A stretch of DNA of 64,000 nucleotides, taken from positions 124,001 through 188,000 of the forward strand of contig CAIWDD010000001.1 in NCBI GenBank assembly GCA_903911355.1, written 5' to 3'. Below the pieces are notes generated by a model that worked only from the letters and a program-made list of their open reading frames with translations, did no database searches and was not told the origin of the DNA. Below are positions 47,401 to 56,002 of this stretch, one piece after another. Every line of letters starts with the position of its first letter. Position 1 is the first letter of the stretch. A program made the position numbers and the translations under genes. This DNA comes from an uncultured Nodularia sp. (GTDB lineage Bacteria; Cyanobacteriota; Cyanobacteriia; Cyanobacteriales; Nostocaceae).

Positions 47401-48024
47401 ATGCAAAATCAAGTGTCTGATAACAACTCCGCTCAACAATCTGATAATTCGTGGTTTGGCGAACTAGCTAGAACAGTTGTATTAAGCATTGTGCTAGCTC
47501 TAGGCATTCGTACCTTTGTAGCCGAAGCTCGCTGGATTCCTTCCGGCTCTATGGAGCCTACACTCAATGGTACTCCCGACCAGTGGAAGGCAGACAAGAT
47601 AATTGTCGATAAATTGAAGTATAGGTTTTCTCGACCACAGCGCGGAGATATTGTCGTCTTTTCTCCCACAAAAACACTACAAAACGAACAATACAAAGAT
47701 GCCTTTATTAAACGTATAGTAGCCCTACCAGGAGAAAAGGTACAACTTAAGGATGGGCAAGTGTACATTAATAATCAACCCCTGAAGGAACTTAGCTACC
47801 TGTCCTCCGAGCAGCGCACAGAAATTGATGTTTGTACATCACCCACCCAGCAAGCATACTTAGCACAACCGCAAACCATACCCCCTGACTCATATTTAGT
47901 TTTAGGTGATAATCGCAACAGTAGCTATGATAGCCGCTGCTGGGGTGTTGTTCCCCGGGAGAATATTATCGGTCGTGCTGTACTCCGTTTTTGGCCGCTA
48001 AATAATATTGGGGGACTGAATTAG
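47401..48024 (+). CDS. lepB: Signal peptidase I
   Basis: Signal peptidase I removes signal peptides from exported proteins. The membrane anchor spans residues 23-40 (LARTVVLSIVLALGIRTF). The catalytic Ser is in IPSGSMEPTL, the general-base Lys in KDAFIKRIVALPGEKV, and the structural box VLGDNRNSSYDSRCWG is complete. The 207-residue length is normal. Start ATG 47401. The ldpA gene follows 278 bp downstream on the same strand. Confidence 0.96.
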   Translation: MQNQVSDNNSAQQSDNSWFGELARTVVLSIVLALGIRTFVAEARWIPSGSMEPTLNGTPDQWKADKIIVDKLKYRFSRPQRGDIVVFSPTKTLQNEQYKDAFIKRIVALPGEKVQLKDGQVYINNQPLKELSYLSSEQRTEIDVCTSPTQQAYLAQPQTIPPDSYLVLGDNRNSSYDSRCWGVVPRENIIGRAVLRFWPLNNIGGLN

Positions 48025-48302
48025 CCGCTATTGTATGCCTAGATTCAATTACAGTCAAACCCCCCGGATGGGGAATTGCGCTCAACTCCTGGCGTTCATT
48101 CTTGTTCAGCAGCAATGAATACCAGGAAGTATGAATTTATGGGAAAAATCAAATAGTCACAGCCAAATATCTATCTATAGAGGCTTGACAGACTATTCAC
48201 ACAATGAGACTCTAACTACTAAGAACTCAAGATTCAGAAAATCAAGACTTTTTTATATATTCGAGACTACTATTTTTAGTTTGATAACAGCATAATAGAA
48301 AT

Positions 48303-49388
48303 GTGACTGATTTGTTAGCCCCTTTACAATCCTTGAAAGCAGGAAACTGGTTCAAACTGATCTGCGGAGCCAGCTACCAACATTTGCCGGCCGTCAGAAG
48401 TTTAACATTAGCCTATACATTGGCGGGTGCTGACTGTATAGATGTGGCTGCTGACCCTGCTGTGATCGCAGCAGCCCAGGAAGGGTTGCAAGTAGCCAAG
48501 AGTTTGGTCAAGGATGCACAACTGAGGGGTTATAGCTATCAGGGTAATGTACCTTTTTTGATGGTGAGCTTGAACGATGGCGAAGATCCCCATTTTCGTA
48601 AAGCCGAGTTTAACTCTAGTGACTGTCCCCCAGATTGCCCTAGACCCTGTGAAACTATTTGCCCAGCACAAGCCATCGTATTTAAGAGTATAAGTGAATT
48701 TTCGGGGGTTGAAGCCCAAAAGTGTTACGGATGTGGACGTTGCCTACCCATTTGCCCATATGATAAAATTTATACAAAATCCTATATATCCAGTGGGACG
48801 GCGATCGCACCATTAGTGATTTCCCAGGTAGTAGATGCCTTAGAAATTCATACAAAAGTCGGAAATTTGGCAGAATTTAGGCAACTATGGCAAACAATTG
48901 CACCATGGGCTGACCAACTCCAATTAGTAGCTATTAGCTGCCCAGATGGGGAGGGAATAATTAACTACCTCCGAGAAATTACTGAGATAATCACACCCTT
49001 ATCTGGTGCCTTAATTTGGCAGACAGACGGCCGCCCTATGAGTGGTGATATTGGGGATGGCACCACCTTAGCAACGGTGAAATTAGGGCAGAAAGTTTTG
49101 ACAGCTAACTTACCGGGGTATGTCCAATTAGCAGGTGGCACTAATAGCTACACAGTTGCTAAGTTAAAAGCAATGGGGCTATTGAAATCTCTCAACAGTG
49201 CTCATGTTTCTGGCATCGCTTACGGTAGCTACGCCCGTGTGCTGCTGTCACCAGTTCTCGAACAGTTAGAGAATCAGGAGGTGAGTCAAACCAGTGTTAA
49301 GGCCAAACTGCGCCTGGAAGAAGAACCCGAATTACTCTGGCGAGCAGTCAAGCTTGCCCATTCCTTAGTGTCCCAGATCAAGTCATAG
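48303..49388 (+). CDS. ldpA: LdpA, iron-sulfur protein of the circadian input
   Basis: LdpA is a cyanobacterial iron-sulfur protein that adjusts the circadian period to redox state. Two cysteine clusters are seen: CPPDCPRPCETICPAQAI and CYGCGRCLPICPYDKI, enough for two [4Fe-4S] clusters. The amino-terminal half (LQSLKAGNWFKLICGASYQH) resembles a TIM-barrel-like domain. The start is a GTG at 48303. It lies upstream of, and close to, the Ycf45-like ATPase gene (next start at 49465), so they may be cotranscribed. Confidence 0.92.
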   Translation: MTDLLAPLQSLKAGNWFKLICGASYQHLPAVRSLTLAYTLAGADCIDVAADPAVIAAAQEGLQVAKSLVKDAQLRGYSYQGNVPFLMVSLNDGEDPHFRKAEFNSSDCPPDCPRPCETICPAQAIVFKSISEFSGVEAQKCYGCGRCLPICPYDKIYTKSYISSGTAIAPLVISQVVDALEIHTKVGNLAEFRQLWQTIAPWADQLQLVAISCPDGEGIINYLREITEIITPLSGALIWQTDGRPMSGDIGDGTTLATVKLGQKVLTANLPGYVQLAGGTNSYTVAKLKAMGLLKSLNSAHVSGIAYGSYARVLLSPVLEQLENQEVSQTSVKAKLRLEEEPELLWRAVKLAHSLVSQIKS

Positions 49389-49464
49389 CAGGAGCTATAA
49401 CTCCTCCTTCACTTTGGCCGCCTTCAGTGTAAACGTTATCTCTCAAAAGGTCACCATAGAAAGC

Positions 49465-51201
49465 ATGACGATTAAAGAAGACCTTCAAAAGTTATTAGAC
49501 ATTTTACCCCAAGACCTGCAGAAAGTTCTAGAAAGTCATCCCCAACGAGATAATTTAGTAGAAGTGGTCTTGGATCTTGGTCGTTGTCCAGAGGCTCGCT
49601 TTCCCAATCAAGCTGAGTATCTAAGCGAAACACCGGTGACTCAAGCACAAATCGACGATTGTATTCAGCGCGTGGGAATTTTTAGCGGAGATAACCGAGC
49701 CGGAATTGAGCTAACTTTACATCGTATCAGTGCTATACGTAACCGTAGTGGTAGAATTATTGGCTTGACCTGTCGTGTGGGTCGGGCAATATTCGGCACT
49801 ATTGGCATGATCCGCGATTTAGTGGAAACTGGTAAATCAATTCTGATGCTGGGGCGACCAGGTGTGGGTAAAACCACGGCTTTAAGAGAAATTGCCCGGG
49901 TTTTGGCGGATGATTTACGGAAGCGCGTAGTAATTATTGACACATCTAACGAAATTGCTGGGGATGGTGACGTGCCGCACCCGGCTATTGGTCGGGCTAG
50001 ACGGATGCAGGTCGCACAACCGGAACTACAGCATCAGGTGATGATTGAGGCAGTGGAAAACCATATGCCAGAAGTGATCGTTATTGATGAAATTGGTACG
50101 GAATTAGAAGCTTTAGCCGCTCGGACTATTGCCGAAAGGGGTGTACAGTTAGTTGGTACGGCTCACGGTAATCAAATTGCCAACCTGATTAAAAACCCGA
50201 CCCTTTCTGATTTAGTTGGCGGTATTCAGGCTGTGACCTTAGGGGATGACGAAGCTAGAAGGCGGGGTAGTCAAAAAACGGTTCTGGAGCGCAAAGCCCC
50301 ACCGACTTTTGAAATTGCTGTGGAAATGTTAGAACGGCAACGCTGGGTAATACATGAAAGTGTAGCTGATACTGTAGATACTCTCCTGAGAGGTCGTCAG
50401 CCTAGCCCACAAACTAGAACCGTAGATGACCAGGGGAAGGTGTCCATTACCCGGCAGTTATCCCTGGTTAAAGGTCTGGGTGGGGAGTTTCCCAGCACAG
50501 AGGAATCTTTGCCACCAGTGCGACCAACTAATGGTTGGCGTTCATCAGGACAAATGGTAGCACTACCTCCCCTGTCTTTAGAACGGGAGCGGGTAAGTGG
50601 AGCTACTGAGTTTGACCGCTTGCTGGATGAGTCTTTTAACTATTCTGAGAGTTTTGATGTCAAGACCAGTAGATACACCGGCCCCAATGGTGAAGATTTA
50701 CCACTACATATTTATCCCTATGGTGTCAGTCGTCACCAACTAGAACAGGTAATTGGTGTGTTAAATCTGCCAGTGATTTTGACTAAAGACATTGACACAT
50801 CTGATGCAGTTTTAGCACTGCGATCGCACGTGAAAAACCAGGCCAAACTCAGGCAAATGGCTAAAGCCCGTCATGTGCCAATTCACATGATTAAGGCTAG
50901 TACAATTCCCCAGATTACCCGTGGTTTGCGGCGGTTGCTGAACATGGAAGATCCGGAAATGACCGATGAGCTAGAACTACAACTGTTTTTACACAGTGGC
51001 ACTGATGATGAGGTGGACGCTCTAGAAGAAGCTAGACTGGCTGTGGAACAGATTGTCATTCCCAAAGGACAGCCTGTGGAGTTATTACCCCGTTCTTCTA
51101 AGGTACGGAAGATGCAGCATGAGTTGGTAGAACATTATCGACTCAAGTCTGATAGTTTTGGCGAAGAACCAAATCGGCGTTTACGGATTTATCCAGCTTA
51201 A
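49465..51201 (+). CDS. ycf45: AAA+ ATPase with R3H domain (Ycf45 family)
   Basis: This family of SpoIIIAA-like AAA ATPases has a counterpart, ycf45, in some plastid genomes. The ATPase motifs are Walker A GRPGVGKTT and Walker B EVIVIDEIGTE. A linker with low-complexity stretches follows, and the R3H-type nucleic-acid-binding segment occurs at the extreme carboxy end (HELVEHYRLKSDSFGEEP, RRLRIYPA). The frame begins at a TTG at 49414, but the ATG at 49465 (MTIKEDLQKLLDIL) is the more usual start, giving 578 residues. Function is unknown; it is thought to act in nucleic-acid processing. Confidence 0.9.
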   Translation: MTIKEDLQKLLDILPQDLQKVLESHPQRDNLVEVVLDLGRCPEARFPNQAEYLSETPVTQAQIDDCIQRVGIFSGDNRAGIELTLHRISAIRNRSGRIIGLTCRVGRAIFGTIGMIRDLVETGKSILMLGRPGVGKTTALREIARVLADDLRKRVVIIDTSNEIAGDGDVPHPAIGRARRMQVAQPELQHQVMIEAVENHMPEVIVIDEIGTELEALAARTIAERGVQLVGTAHGNQIANLIKNPTLSDLVGGIQAVTLGDDEARRRGSQKTVLERKAPPTFEIAVEMLERQRWVIHESVADTVDTLLRGRQPSPQTRTVDDQGKVSITRQLSLVKGLGGEFPSTEESLPPVRPTNGWRSSGQMVALPPLSLERERVSGATEFDRLLDESFNYSESFDVKTSRYTGPNGEDLPLHIYPYGVSRHQLEQVIGVLNLPVILTKDIDTSDAVLALRSHVKNQAKLRQMAKARHVPIHMIKASTIPQITRGLRRLLNMEDPEMTDELELQLFLHSGTDDEVDALEEARLAVEQIVIPKGQPVELLPRSSKVRKMQHELVEHYRLKSDSFGEEPNRRLRIYPA

Positions 51202-51210
51202 TTCAAAACT

Positions 51211-51246
51211 GGGGATGGGGAAAATTACCCTACTTTCCTCATCCCC
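51211..51246 (+). terminator. Stem-loop after the Ycf45-like gene
   Basis: GGGGATGGGGAAA (51211-51223) and TTTCCTCATCCCC (51234-51246) pair over 13 positions with one G-T wobble, around a ten-base loop, nine bases after the stop codon. The tail is TATTAACCC, T-poor. Confidence 0.6.
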
Positions 51247-51375
51247 TATTAACCCTCTTTTGTCACTCTAGGCAGAGGAAAAGTGGAAATACGGGATATT
51301 GCAGTTTTGAAAAATTGTTTTACTACTTTCACCATATAAACTATCTGCCAAGACAAGATTAAATCTAAACCCCTG

Positions 51376-51756
51376 TTATGCAATTATTAATAACTGAACA
51401 TCATACAATTTAAACTTATGGTCTACCGTAATTATTGTTAGACCTTCTACCAAAGCCTGAGCAATTAACATTCTATCAAAAGGATCTTTATGATGCATTG
51501 GCAAATCAGAAACCTTTATTGCATGTGCCAATTTCATCGCTAAAACCTCTAAGCGACTAAAACCCAAAGCTTCCTCTAAATTATTAGGAGCTATTAACTT
51601 TCCTAAAGACTGTTTAATGGAAATTTCCCAAGCACTAATAGCACTAACAAAAATTATATTTTTAGGATTAATAATTACTTCTCGTACCTGAGTTGACAAC
51701 TTAGAATCATTTTCTAAGAACCATAACAGGATATGAGTATCTAACAAAAAACTCAT
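51376..51756 (-). CDS. vapC: VapC-type PIN-domain toxin
   Basis: A PIN-domain endoribonuclease toxin, 126 residues. Conserved acidic residues are visible in LLDTHILLWFLEND and SAISAWEISIKQ, with DPFDRMLIAQAL and the closing ITVDHKFKLYDV completing the site. The start overlaps the antitoxin stop by one base (TAATG), as in most vapBC operons. The family's target is usually tRNA or rRNA. Confidence 0.92.
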   Translation of the reverse strand: MSFLLDTHILLWFLENDSKLSTQVREVIINPKNIIFVSAISAWEISIKQSLGKLIAPNNLEEALGFSRLEVLAMKLAHAIKVSDLPMHHKDPFDRMLIAQALVEGLTIITVDHKFKLYDVQLLIIA

Positions 51757-52061
51757 TAGTCTTCACCATAAAAAGCAGCAATCACCTCTTCCAAAGTATC
51801 ATCAAAATCCTCAGAAATCTTAACTTGTCCTTGCCAAAAACCTGGAACTCTTGGTTCTAAGACTTCTTCACCATTCATCGCCATTGAGCCATGATTTAAA
51901 CCCGCTTTTTCAACTGTAGAGTCTTCTGGCTCAAGAGGTAAAACTTTTGCCCAAGGAACGCCCTGACGAGTTAGAGTAATTTCCACATGATTTTGAATAT
52001 CTGATAATAAATCAAGTAAATTTTCAGATAAGTAAGCAATATCAAAAGTTTTTTCTGACAT
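51756..52061 (-). CDS. vapB: Phd/YefM-like antitoxin (VapB partner)
   Basis: The antitoxin of the VapC pair, about 101 residues from the ATG at 52061 (MSEKTFDIAYLSENLLDL). The amino part (LLSDIQNHVEITLTRQGVPW) has the Phd-like DNA-binding form and the carboxy part (SEDFDDTLEEVIAAFYGED) is the toxin-binding tail. The open frame runs upstream to 52214, but those extra residues are translated from MITE sequence and include TATTCCC-type repeats, so they are not part of the protein. Confidence 0.85.
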   Translation of the reverse strand: MSEKTFDIAYLSENLLDLLSDIQNHVEITLTRQGVPWAKVLPLEPEDSTVEKAGLNHGSMAMNGEEVLEPRVPGFWQGQVKISEDFDDTLEEVIAAFYGED

Positions 52062-52126
52062 TTTTATTTGTGTCCTACTCACTACAAGTATTATATAGCA
52101 ATCCGGTTTGACAATCTCGTTTTTTA

Positions 52127-52275
52127 GAGGATGTTTGGAAAGTATTAAACAGGTAATTTTTATCTTAGGGAATAGGGAATAGGGAATAGGGAATGGGGGA
52201 CACACAAAAAACAATAAAATCCAGTCCCCTCCCCTTACAAGGGGAAGGTTAGGGTGGGGTCAAACAATAGTTGAT
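52127..52275. mobile_element. MITE-like element, GAGGATGTTT family, truncated copy
   Basis: GAGGATGTTTGGAAAG at 52127 is the left tip, followed by an interior nearly identical to 44388-44557 in inverse orientation (GGTAATTTTTATCTTAGGGA, then CACACAAAAAACAATAAAAT). The right tip is missing: the similarity stops at about 52275, inside the last codons of the HTH-GrpE gene. Confidence 0.7.
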
Positions 52276-52904
52276 ACACTAACTTTAGCTCGATAAAGTA
52301 GCTTTTCGCCTTGTACATAGCCTGTGTAACGTACTCTCACCGTTGCGCCTGGTTCTGCTGTCCCTTCGATTAATTGGTGTATTTGGGGATTATATGCTAC
52401 CTCTGCTCCCACAGGGGCGATCGCCTCTATTCCCCACTCCTGTAACAGTCTTTCTAAAGGTTTCTGCACCAAAGGGAGAATTTTAATTGCAGCTAGCTGG
52501 GGATTTTCCTCAGCTTTATAGGCTACTGTGGGCCATTGTAATAATAAAGATTCCAGTAGTTGTAAACTCGACTGCTGGAACTCCTGTATTAACATTTCTC
52601 GCTGTTGTTCTAATTGCTGTTGCGATCGCAGGTACTCTGTTTTTAATGCTTCTATCTCCGTTTGTCCACGGGGTAGGTCATCCTGAGTAGTCACCGGTGA
52701 AAAAGTCTCTATTAATTCAGCCAATGAAATCTTCAGCACTGGGGATAACTTCAGCAGTACATCCACCCGCATCTGTGTTAATTTCCCTTGTCGCAGCCGT
52801 AAAATTTGCCGTTCTGAAACACTAGCATCACGACTTAATGCTTTAAAACTAGGAATATTTACACGCTGCATCAAATTTTGCAGCTTTTGGGTGTGATTAC
52901 TCAT
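52260..52904 (-). CDS. HTH protein with GrpE-like carboxy domain
   Basis: An amino-terminal helix-turn-helix (SFKALSRDASVSERQILRLR) is joined to a coiled coil and a carboxy part resembling the beta-domain of GrpE (PVGAEVAYNPQIHQLIEGTA, then GATVRVRYTGYVQGEKLLYR). This combination is a known cyanobacterial family of unknown function. The last five residues (VSTIV) and the stop codon lie in sequence shared with the MITE at 44388-44557, so the native carboxy end has been replaced. Length 214 residues. Confidence 0.83.
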   Translation of the reverse strand: MSNHTQKLQNLMQRVNIPSFKALSRDASVSERQILRLRQGKLTQMRVDVLLKLSPVLKISLAELIETFSPVTTQDDLPRGQTEIEALKTEYLRSQQQLEQQREMLIQEFQQSSLQLLESLLLQWPTVAYKAEENPQLAAIKILPLVQKPLERLLQEWGIEAIAPVGAEVAYNPQIHQLIEGTAEPGATVRVRYTGYVQGEKLLYRAKVSVSTIV

Positions 52905-52938
52905 TGGTTAAGCAGTGACATATTTAACTTATATACCA

Positions 52939-52976
52939 TGGGCGGGCAGGATGCCCACCCCACAAAAGTTTAATAT
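52939..52976. repeat. Dispersed repeat, GGGCGGGCARGATGC family
   Basis: GGGCGGGCAGGATGCCCACC followed by CCACAAAAGTTTAATATA is the same family as 17791-17857 and 60927-60999. The GGGC/GCCC halves can pair. Confidence 0.6.
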
Positions 52977-53030
52977 AATTCAAATATGCAACCTAGATAT
53001 TTTTCAGGTTATCTCCCCAGTCAGCAGTCC

Positions 53031-53522
53031 TTATTCTTCCAGTAAACTTCTCAACATCCAAGCTGTTTTCTCATGAACTTGCATCCGTTGAGTTAATAAA
53101 TCGGCGGTGGGTTCGTCGTTCACCTCTTCCAGTACGGGAAAAATAGAGCGTGCGGTTCTGACTACTGCTTCTTGTCCTTCCACCAGCAAGCTAATCATTT
53201 CCTTAGCTTTAGGAACTCCCGCAGTTTCTGCAATTGAACTGAGTTTAGCATATTCGCTGTAGGTTCCCGGTGCTGGGTATCCCAAGGCTCTAATCCTTTC
53301 TGCAATTAAGTCTACTGCTAAAGCGAGTTCTGTATACTGTGTCTCAAACATTAAATGTAACGTTTGGAACATTGGACCGGTAACGTTCCAATGAAAGTTA
53401 TGGGTTTTGAGATACAGTGTATAAGTGTCAGCCAATAAACGAGATAATCCCTCGGCAATTTTCGCTCTACTCGCGTCGTCAATACCGATATTGACACTTT
53501 TAGCTGTTGCTTGAGATGACAT
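53031..53522 (-). CDS. dps: Dps-family ferritin-like protein
   Basis: Dps proteins form 12-mers that oxidise and store iron and shield DNA. The ferroxidase ligands are present in [20 protein letters not shown] and [15 protein letters not shown]. The 163-residue length and helix pattern are typical. Start ATG 53522. It lies next to sulfiredoxin on the same strand, which fits a common oxidative-stress response, although no OxyR- or PerR-type site was recognised. Confidence 0.95.
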   Translation of the reverse strand: MSSQATAKSVNIGIDDASRAKIAEGLSRLLADTYTLYLKTHNFHWNVTGPMFQTLHLMFETQYTELALAVDLIAERIRALGYPAPGTYSEYAKLSSIAETAGVPKAKEMISLLVEGQEAVVRTARSIFPVLEEVNDEPTADLLTQRMQVHEKTAWMLRSLLEE

Positions 53523-53571
53523 ATTTTTCTCCTCTTTACTTATATGTTTTACAAAGCTAACATCTATCCCA

Positions 53572-53835
53572 TTATGCTAAGTGCATCTTCAGCACCCCGG
53601 GTGTAGCTTTACGGACTCTGGCCTTGATTGTTACTTTACCTAAGCGTTGACAAGCTTCATAACGGTGACAACCGGAAAAACCATAATACTGTCCCTCCAC
53701 TTCTAGGACATCGATGGGTTCTTGTTGTCCAATCGCCGCAATAGACTCCATTAAGGCTTGGACTTTATCAGGGTCGTTGACACGGGGTAAAGGGCGCTTG
53801 ATTTGATTTAAGGGGATTTCTTCAACTCTCATCAT
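53572..53835 (-). CDS. srx: Sulfiredoxin
   Basis: Sulfiredoxin reduces overoxidised (sulfinic) peroxiredoxin with ATP. The signature [15 protein letters not shown] contains the catalytic Cys and the phosphate-binding His-Arg, and the ParB-like fold opens with [15 protein letters not shown]. The ATG at 53835 (MMRVEEIPL) is preferred: the upstream nine residues are outside the family and GAGAGG precedes this start by about 8 nt. The product is about 87 residues. It sits divergently from the retron region. Confidence 0.92.
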   Translation of the reverse strand: MMRVEEIPLNQIKRPLPRVNDPDKVQALMESIAAIGQQEPIDVLEVEGQYYGFSGCHRYEACQRLGKVTIKARVRKATPGVLKMHLA

Positions 53836-53878
53836 CCTTCTTTCCTCTCCTGCCTTAATCATAGTCGTTATGACTTTG

Positions 53879-53911
53879 ATTTACAATTAAGTTGAGTAAA
53901 AAATTGTAAAT
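53879..53911. promoter_or_regulatory. Inverted repeat upstream of sulfiredoxin
   Basis: ATTTACAATT (53879-53888) and AATTGTAAAT (53902-53911) are perfect 10-bp inverted halves around 13 bases, 44 bp upstream of the sulfiredoxin start. The position suits an operator. Confidence 0.4.
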
Positions 53912-54027
53912 GTAAATGTATATTAAATAACTACTTACCGTAAAGTAGGCGATCGCCTTGACAAAAGTTAAAAAAACGGGTGTTAAGTCATGCGATCGGA
54001 TAAAATCCAGGATACACGAGTATATTT

Positions 54028-54057
54028 TCGTCAATAGTCTATTTTTTGCTGTATAAT
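54028..54057 (+). promoter_or_regulatory. Candidate promoter of the retron
   Basis: TATAAT (54052-54057) is a perfect -10 element with TCGTCA (4 of 6 matches to TTGACA) 18 bp upstream at 54028-54033. Transcription would begin near 54063-54066, about 40 nt before the a1 repeat. Confidence 0.5.
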
Positions 54058-54063
54058 AGTTCT

Positions 54064-54242
54064 AAATCACATATTAAAGTGATTTACCATAGTAGTCATA
54101 TAAATCACTTGCGGTAACAAGTATTGATTTCCGTTGTTGATCCTGCGACGGTGTATTTCACGGTTAGCTTTAACCCAGATGTCCATCCTGACAACTGCTT
54201 TATCTTGAGTCGAATAAGCGAGAATATACCCGCAAGTGATAT
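54064..54242 (+). ncRNA. Candidate retron msr-msd RNA
   Basis: ATCACTTGCGG (54104-54114) pairs perfectly over 11 bp with CCGCAAGTGAT (54230-54240), the placement expected of the retron a1/a2 repeats. Enclosed are hairpins CCGTTGT/GCGACGG (54131-54151, seven pairs, two of them wobble), GGTTA/TAACC (54162-54175) and TCTTG/CGAGA (54203-54223). The a2 end is 28 nt before the preferred reverse-transcriptase start. Competing pairing with the 5' leader is possible (AAGTGATTT, 54077-54085). The branching guanosine was not identified. Confidence 0.48.
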
Positions 54243-54267
54243 TTTTTTATTATCTACTACAGACAAA

Positions 54268-55335
54268 GTGCCAAAAAAATCCCACTTATTTCTCCAGCGC
54301 AGTCCTGAGTTGTTGCGAGAAAAATTTTACTCTCTCAAACAACCAGTAGAGATAGCTGACCTTTTAGAAATTTCTTATTCTCGTCTGATTTATCATATAT
54401 ATCTGGTTACACCTGAAGAGCGTTATAAAACCTTTGGTATACCTAAAAAGTCTGGTGGTATCCGTCAAATAACAACTCCCATAACTGCGCTGAAAATTAT
54501 CCAAAGCAAACTGAATCAAGTTTTACAAGCAGTTTATGACATCAAACCATCAGTACATGGCTTTGTCATGGGCAAAAATATTGTTACCAATGCTCAAGCT
54601 CATGTCAAAAAACGCTATGTTCTCAATATTGATTTAAAAGATTTTTTCCCTAGTATTAATTTTGGTCGGGTGCGGGGTATGTTCATGGCTACCCCCTACG
54701 GATTACATCCAGAAGTTGCTACAGTTTTAGCTCAAATTTGCTGTCATAACAATCACTTACCTCAAGGTGCGCCAACCTCACCAATCATTAGTAATATGAT
54801 TTGTGGCAAGATGGATAGTCAATTACAGAGGTTGGCTAAAGATTGTAAAGCAACTTATACCAGATATGCCGATGATATTACTTTCTCAACAACTTTATCT
54901 CAATTCCCTAGAGATTTGGCATATATAACTAATGATGAAGATGGAGAAAAATTAGTTATTGGCAATAGTCTATTAAACATCATTAATACCAATGGGTTTG
55001 AAATCAATCAAAGTAAAGTCAGATTACAAACCAGGGGAAATCATCAAGAAGTTACAGGGTTAACAACCAATGTTTTTCCTAACGTTGACCGTACTTACGT
55101 GCGTCAAGTTCGCGCTATGCTCCACGCTTGGGCTAAGTTTGGACTTGAAGCTGCGGAGAAAGAATATTTATCTAAATATGAATTTAAAAATAGATTACCC
55201 CAGAAGGCAAAACCAACTTTTAAGCAAGTCCTGCGGGGGAAAATAGAGTTCATTGGAGTAGTCAAAGGTAAGGATGATCTAATATATAGAAAGTATCTAA
55301 AGCAGTATAAAAGTCTTATTAGTTTTGATTTGTAG
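54268..55335 (+). CDS. Retron-type reverse transcriptase
   Basis: Retron reverse transcriptases copy part of their own RNA into msDNA. The diagnostic motifs are here: NAQAH (NAxxH of region X) within TNAQAHVKKRYVLNIDLKDF, LPQGAPTSPIISNMIC, YTRYADDITFS with the catalytic YADD, and EVTGLTTN, the VTG of region Y. The domain opens LLREKFYSLKQPVEIADLLE. The frame is open back to TTG 54124, but those codons overlap the structured RNA; the GTG at 54268 is the first plausible start after a2 and gives 355 residues, although it lacks a clear ribosome-binding site. The next gene begins 23 bp downstream. Confidence 0.88.
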   Translation: MPKKSHLFLQRSPELLREKFYSLKQPVEIADLLEISYSRLIYHIYLVTPEERYKTFGIPKKSGGIRQITTPITALKIIQSKLNQVLQAVYDIKPSVHGFVMGKNIVTNAQAHVKKRYVLNIDLKDFFPSINFGRVRGMFMATPYGLHPEVATVLAQICCHNNHLPQGAPTSPIISNMICGKMDSQLQRLAKDCKATYTRYADDITFSTTLSQFPRDLAYITNDEDGEKLVIGNSLLNIINTNGFEINQSKVRLQTRGNHQEVTGLTTNVFPNVDRTYVRQVRAMLHAWAKFGLEAAEKEYLSKYEFKNRLPQKAKPTFKQVLRGKIEFIGVVKGKDDLIYRKYLKQYKSLISFDL

Positions 55336-55358
55336 TAAAAATAAATGAGGATTTGACG

Positions 55359-55934
55359 ATGGAAGCAAATTATTTAAAAGAAATTGAGGATCTTAAAGAG
55401 AAAATCAAAAAATTAGAAAATTATATTAAAGTTAAAGATTATGAATATTATAATCAAGTTAAAAAATATATGTCAGAAATTGACTATTATAGTTTCGACT
55501 ATCTGAAAAAGAATCTGGATGTGAGAGAACAACTGGAATTCGATTACAGAATGATGGTGAGAGCTAGGATAAAAAACGATTTTTTAGAGTTTTGCCGCTA
55601 TGCTTATTATCAAATTGAATTGATGACTAAAGTGTTAATAAAATATAAACAAGATAAAGGTGAAGATATAAGATTGAAGGATAATAGTTCCCCTGATACA
55701 CATCAAAAAAAGCTAAAATTTTGTTTAGAATCGATTCCAGGTAATAACAAAGAAAATGATAATAAAAGACCAAGTGATAAAGAACACATCGGGCAAAATT
55801 TTCACAATATCAAGGAAACTATTTACAATATTAGAGATTTGAGAAATATTGTCAGTCATAGAGGTTCTGCTCATCTTGATATAGAGTCTCGTATAAAAAA
55901 TTATGAAAATAATAACAGATATTCTGACAGATAA
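55359..55934 (+). CDS. Coiled-coil protein with HEPN-type RNase motif (candidate retron effector)
   Basis: The 191-residue protein starts with a coiled coil (YLKEIEDLKEKIKKLENYIK). The carboxy-terminal helical domain contains RNIVSH, the R-polar-x3-H arrangement of catalytic HEPN ribonucleases, in LRDLRNIVSHRG-like context. The ATG at 55359 is preferred to the TTG at 55353 because GAGG lies eight bases upstream. It directly follows the reverse transcriptase, so it is the likely toxic effector held in check by msDNA and RT. The gene is distinctly AT-rich compared with the neighbouring core genes. The HEPN call rests on motif and position, not on a full match. Confidence 0.68.
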   Translation: MEANYLKEIEDLKEKIKKLENYIKVKDYEYYNQVKKYMSEIDYYSFDYLKKNLDVREQLEFDYRMMVRARIKNDFLEFCRYAYYQIELMTKVLIKYKQDKGEDIRLKDNSSPDTHQKKLKFCLESIPGNNKENDNKRPSDKEHIGQNFHNIKETIYNIRDLRNIVSHRGSAHLDIESRIKNYENNNRYSDR

Positions 55935-56002
55935 TTATTTGTTCAAAAAACATTATTTAGACAATATGTTAATTGTCATTTTTTTTATGTGGAGTTAAAG
56001 GT

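Noticed and set aside
52062-52214. Longer amino terminus of the VapB antitoxin
   Set aside because: The extra residues are translated MITE repeats; the ATG at 52061 starts the conserved part.
54156-54175. TTAGC at 54164 as the retron branching site
   Set aside because: The bases before it have no complement downstream that could act as a2; the pair at 54104/54230 fits better.
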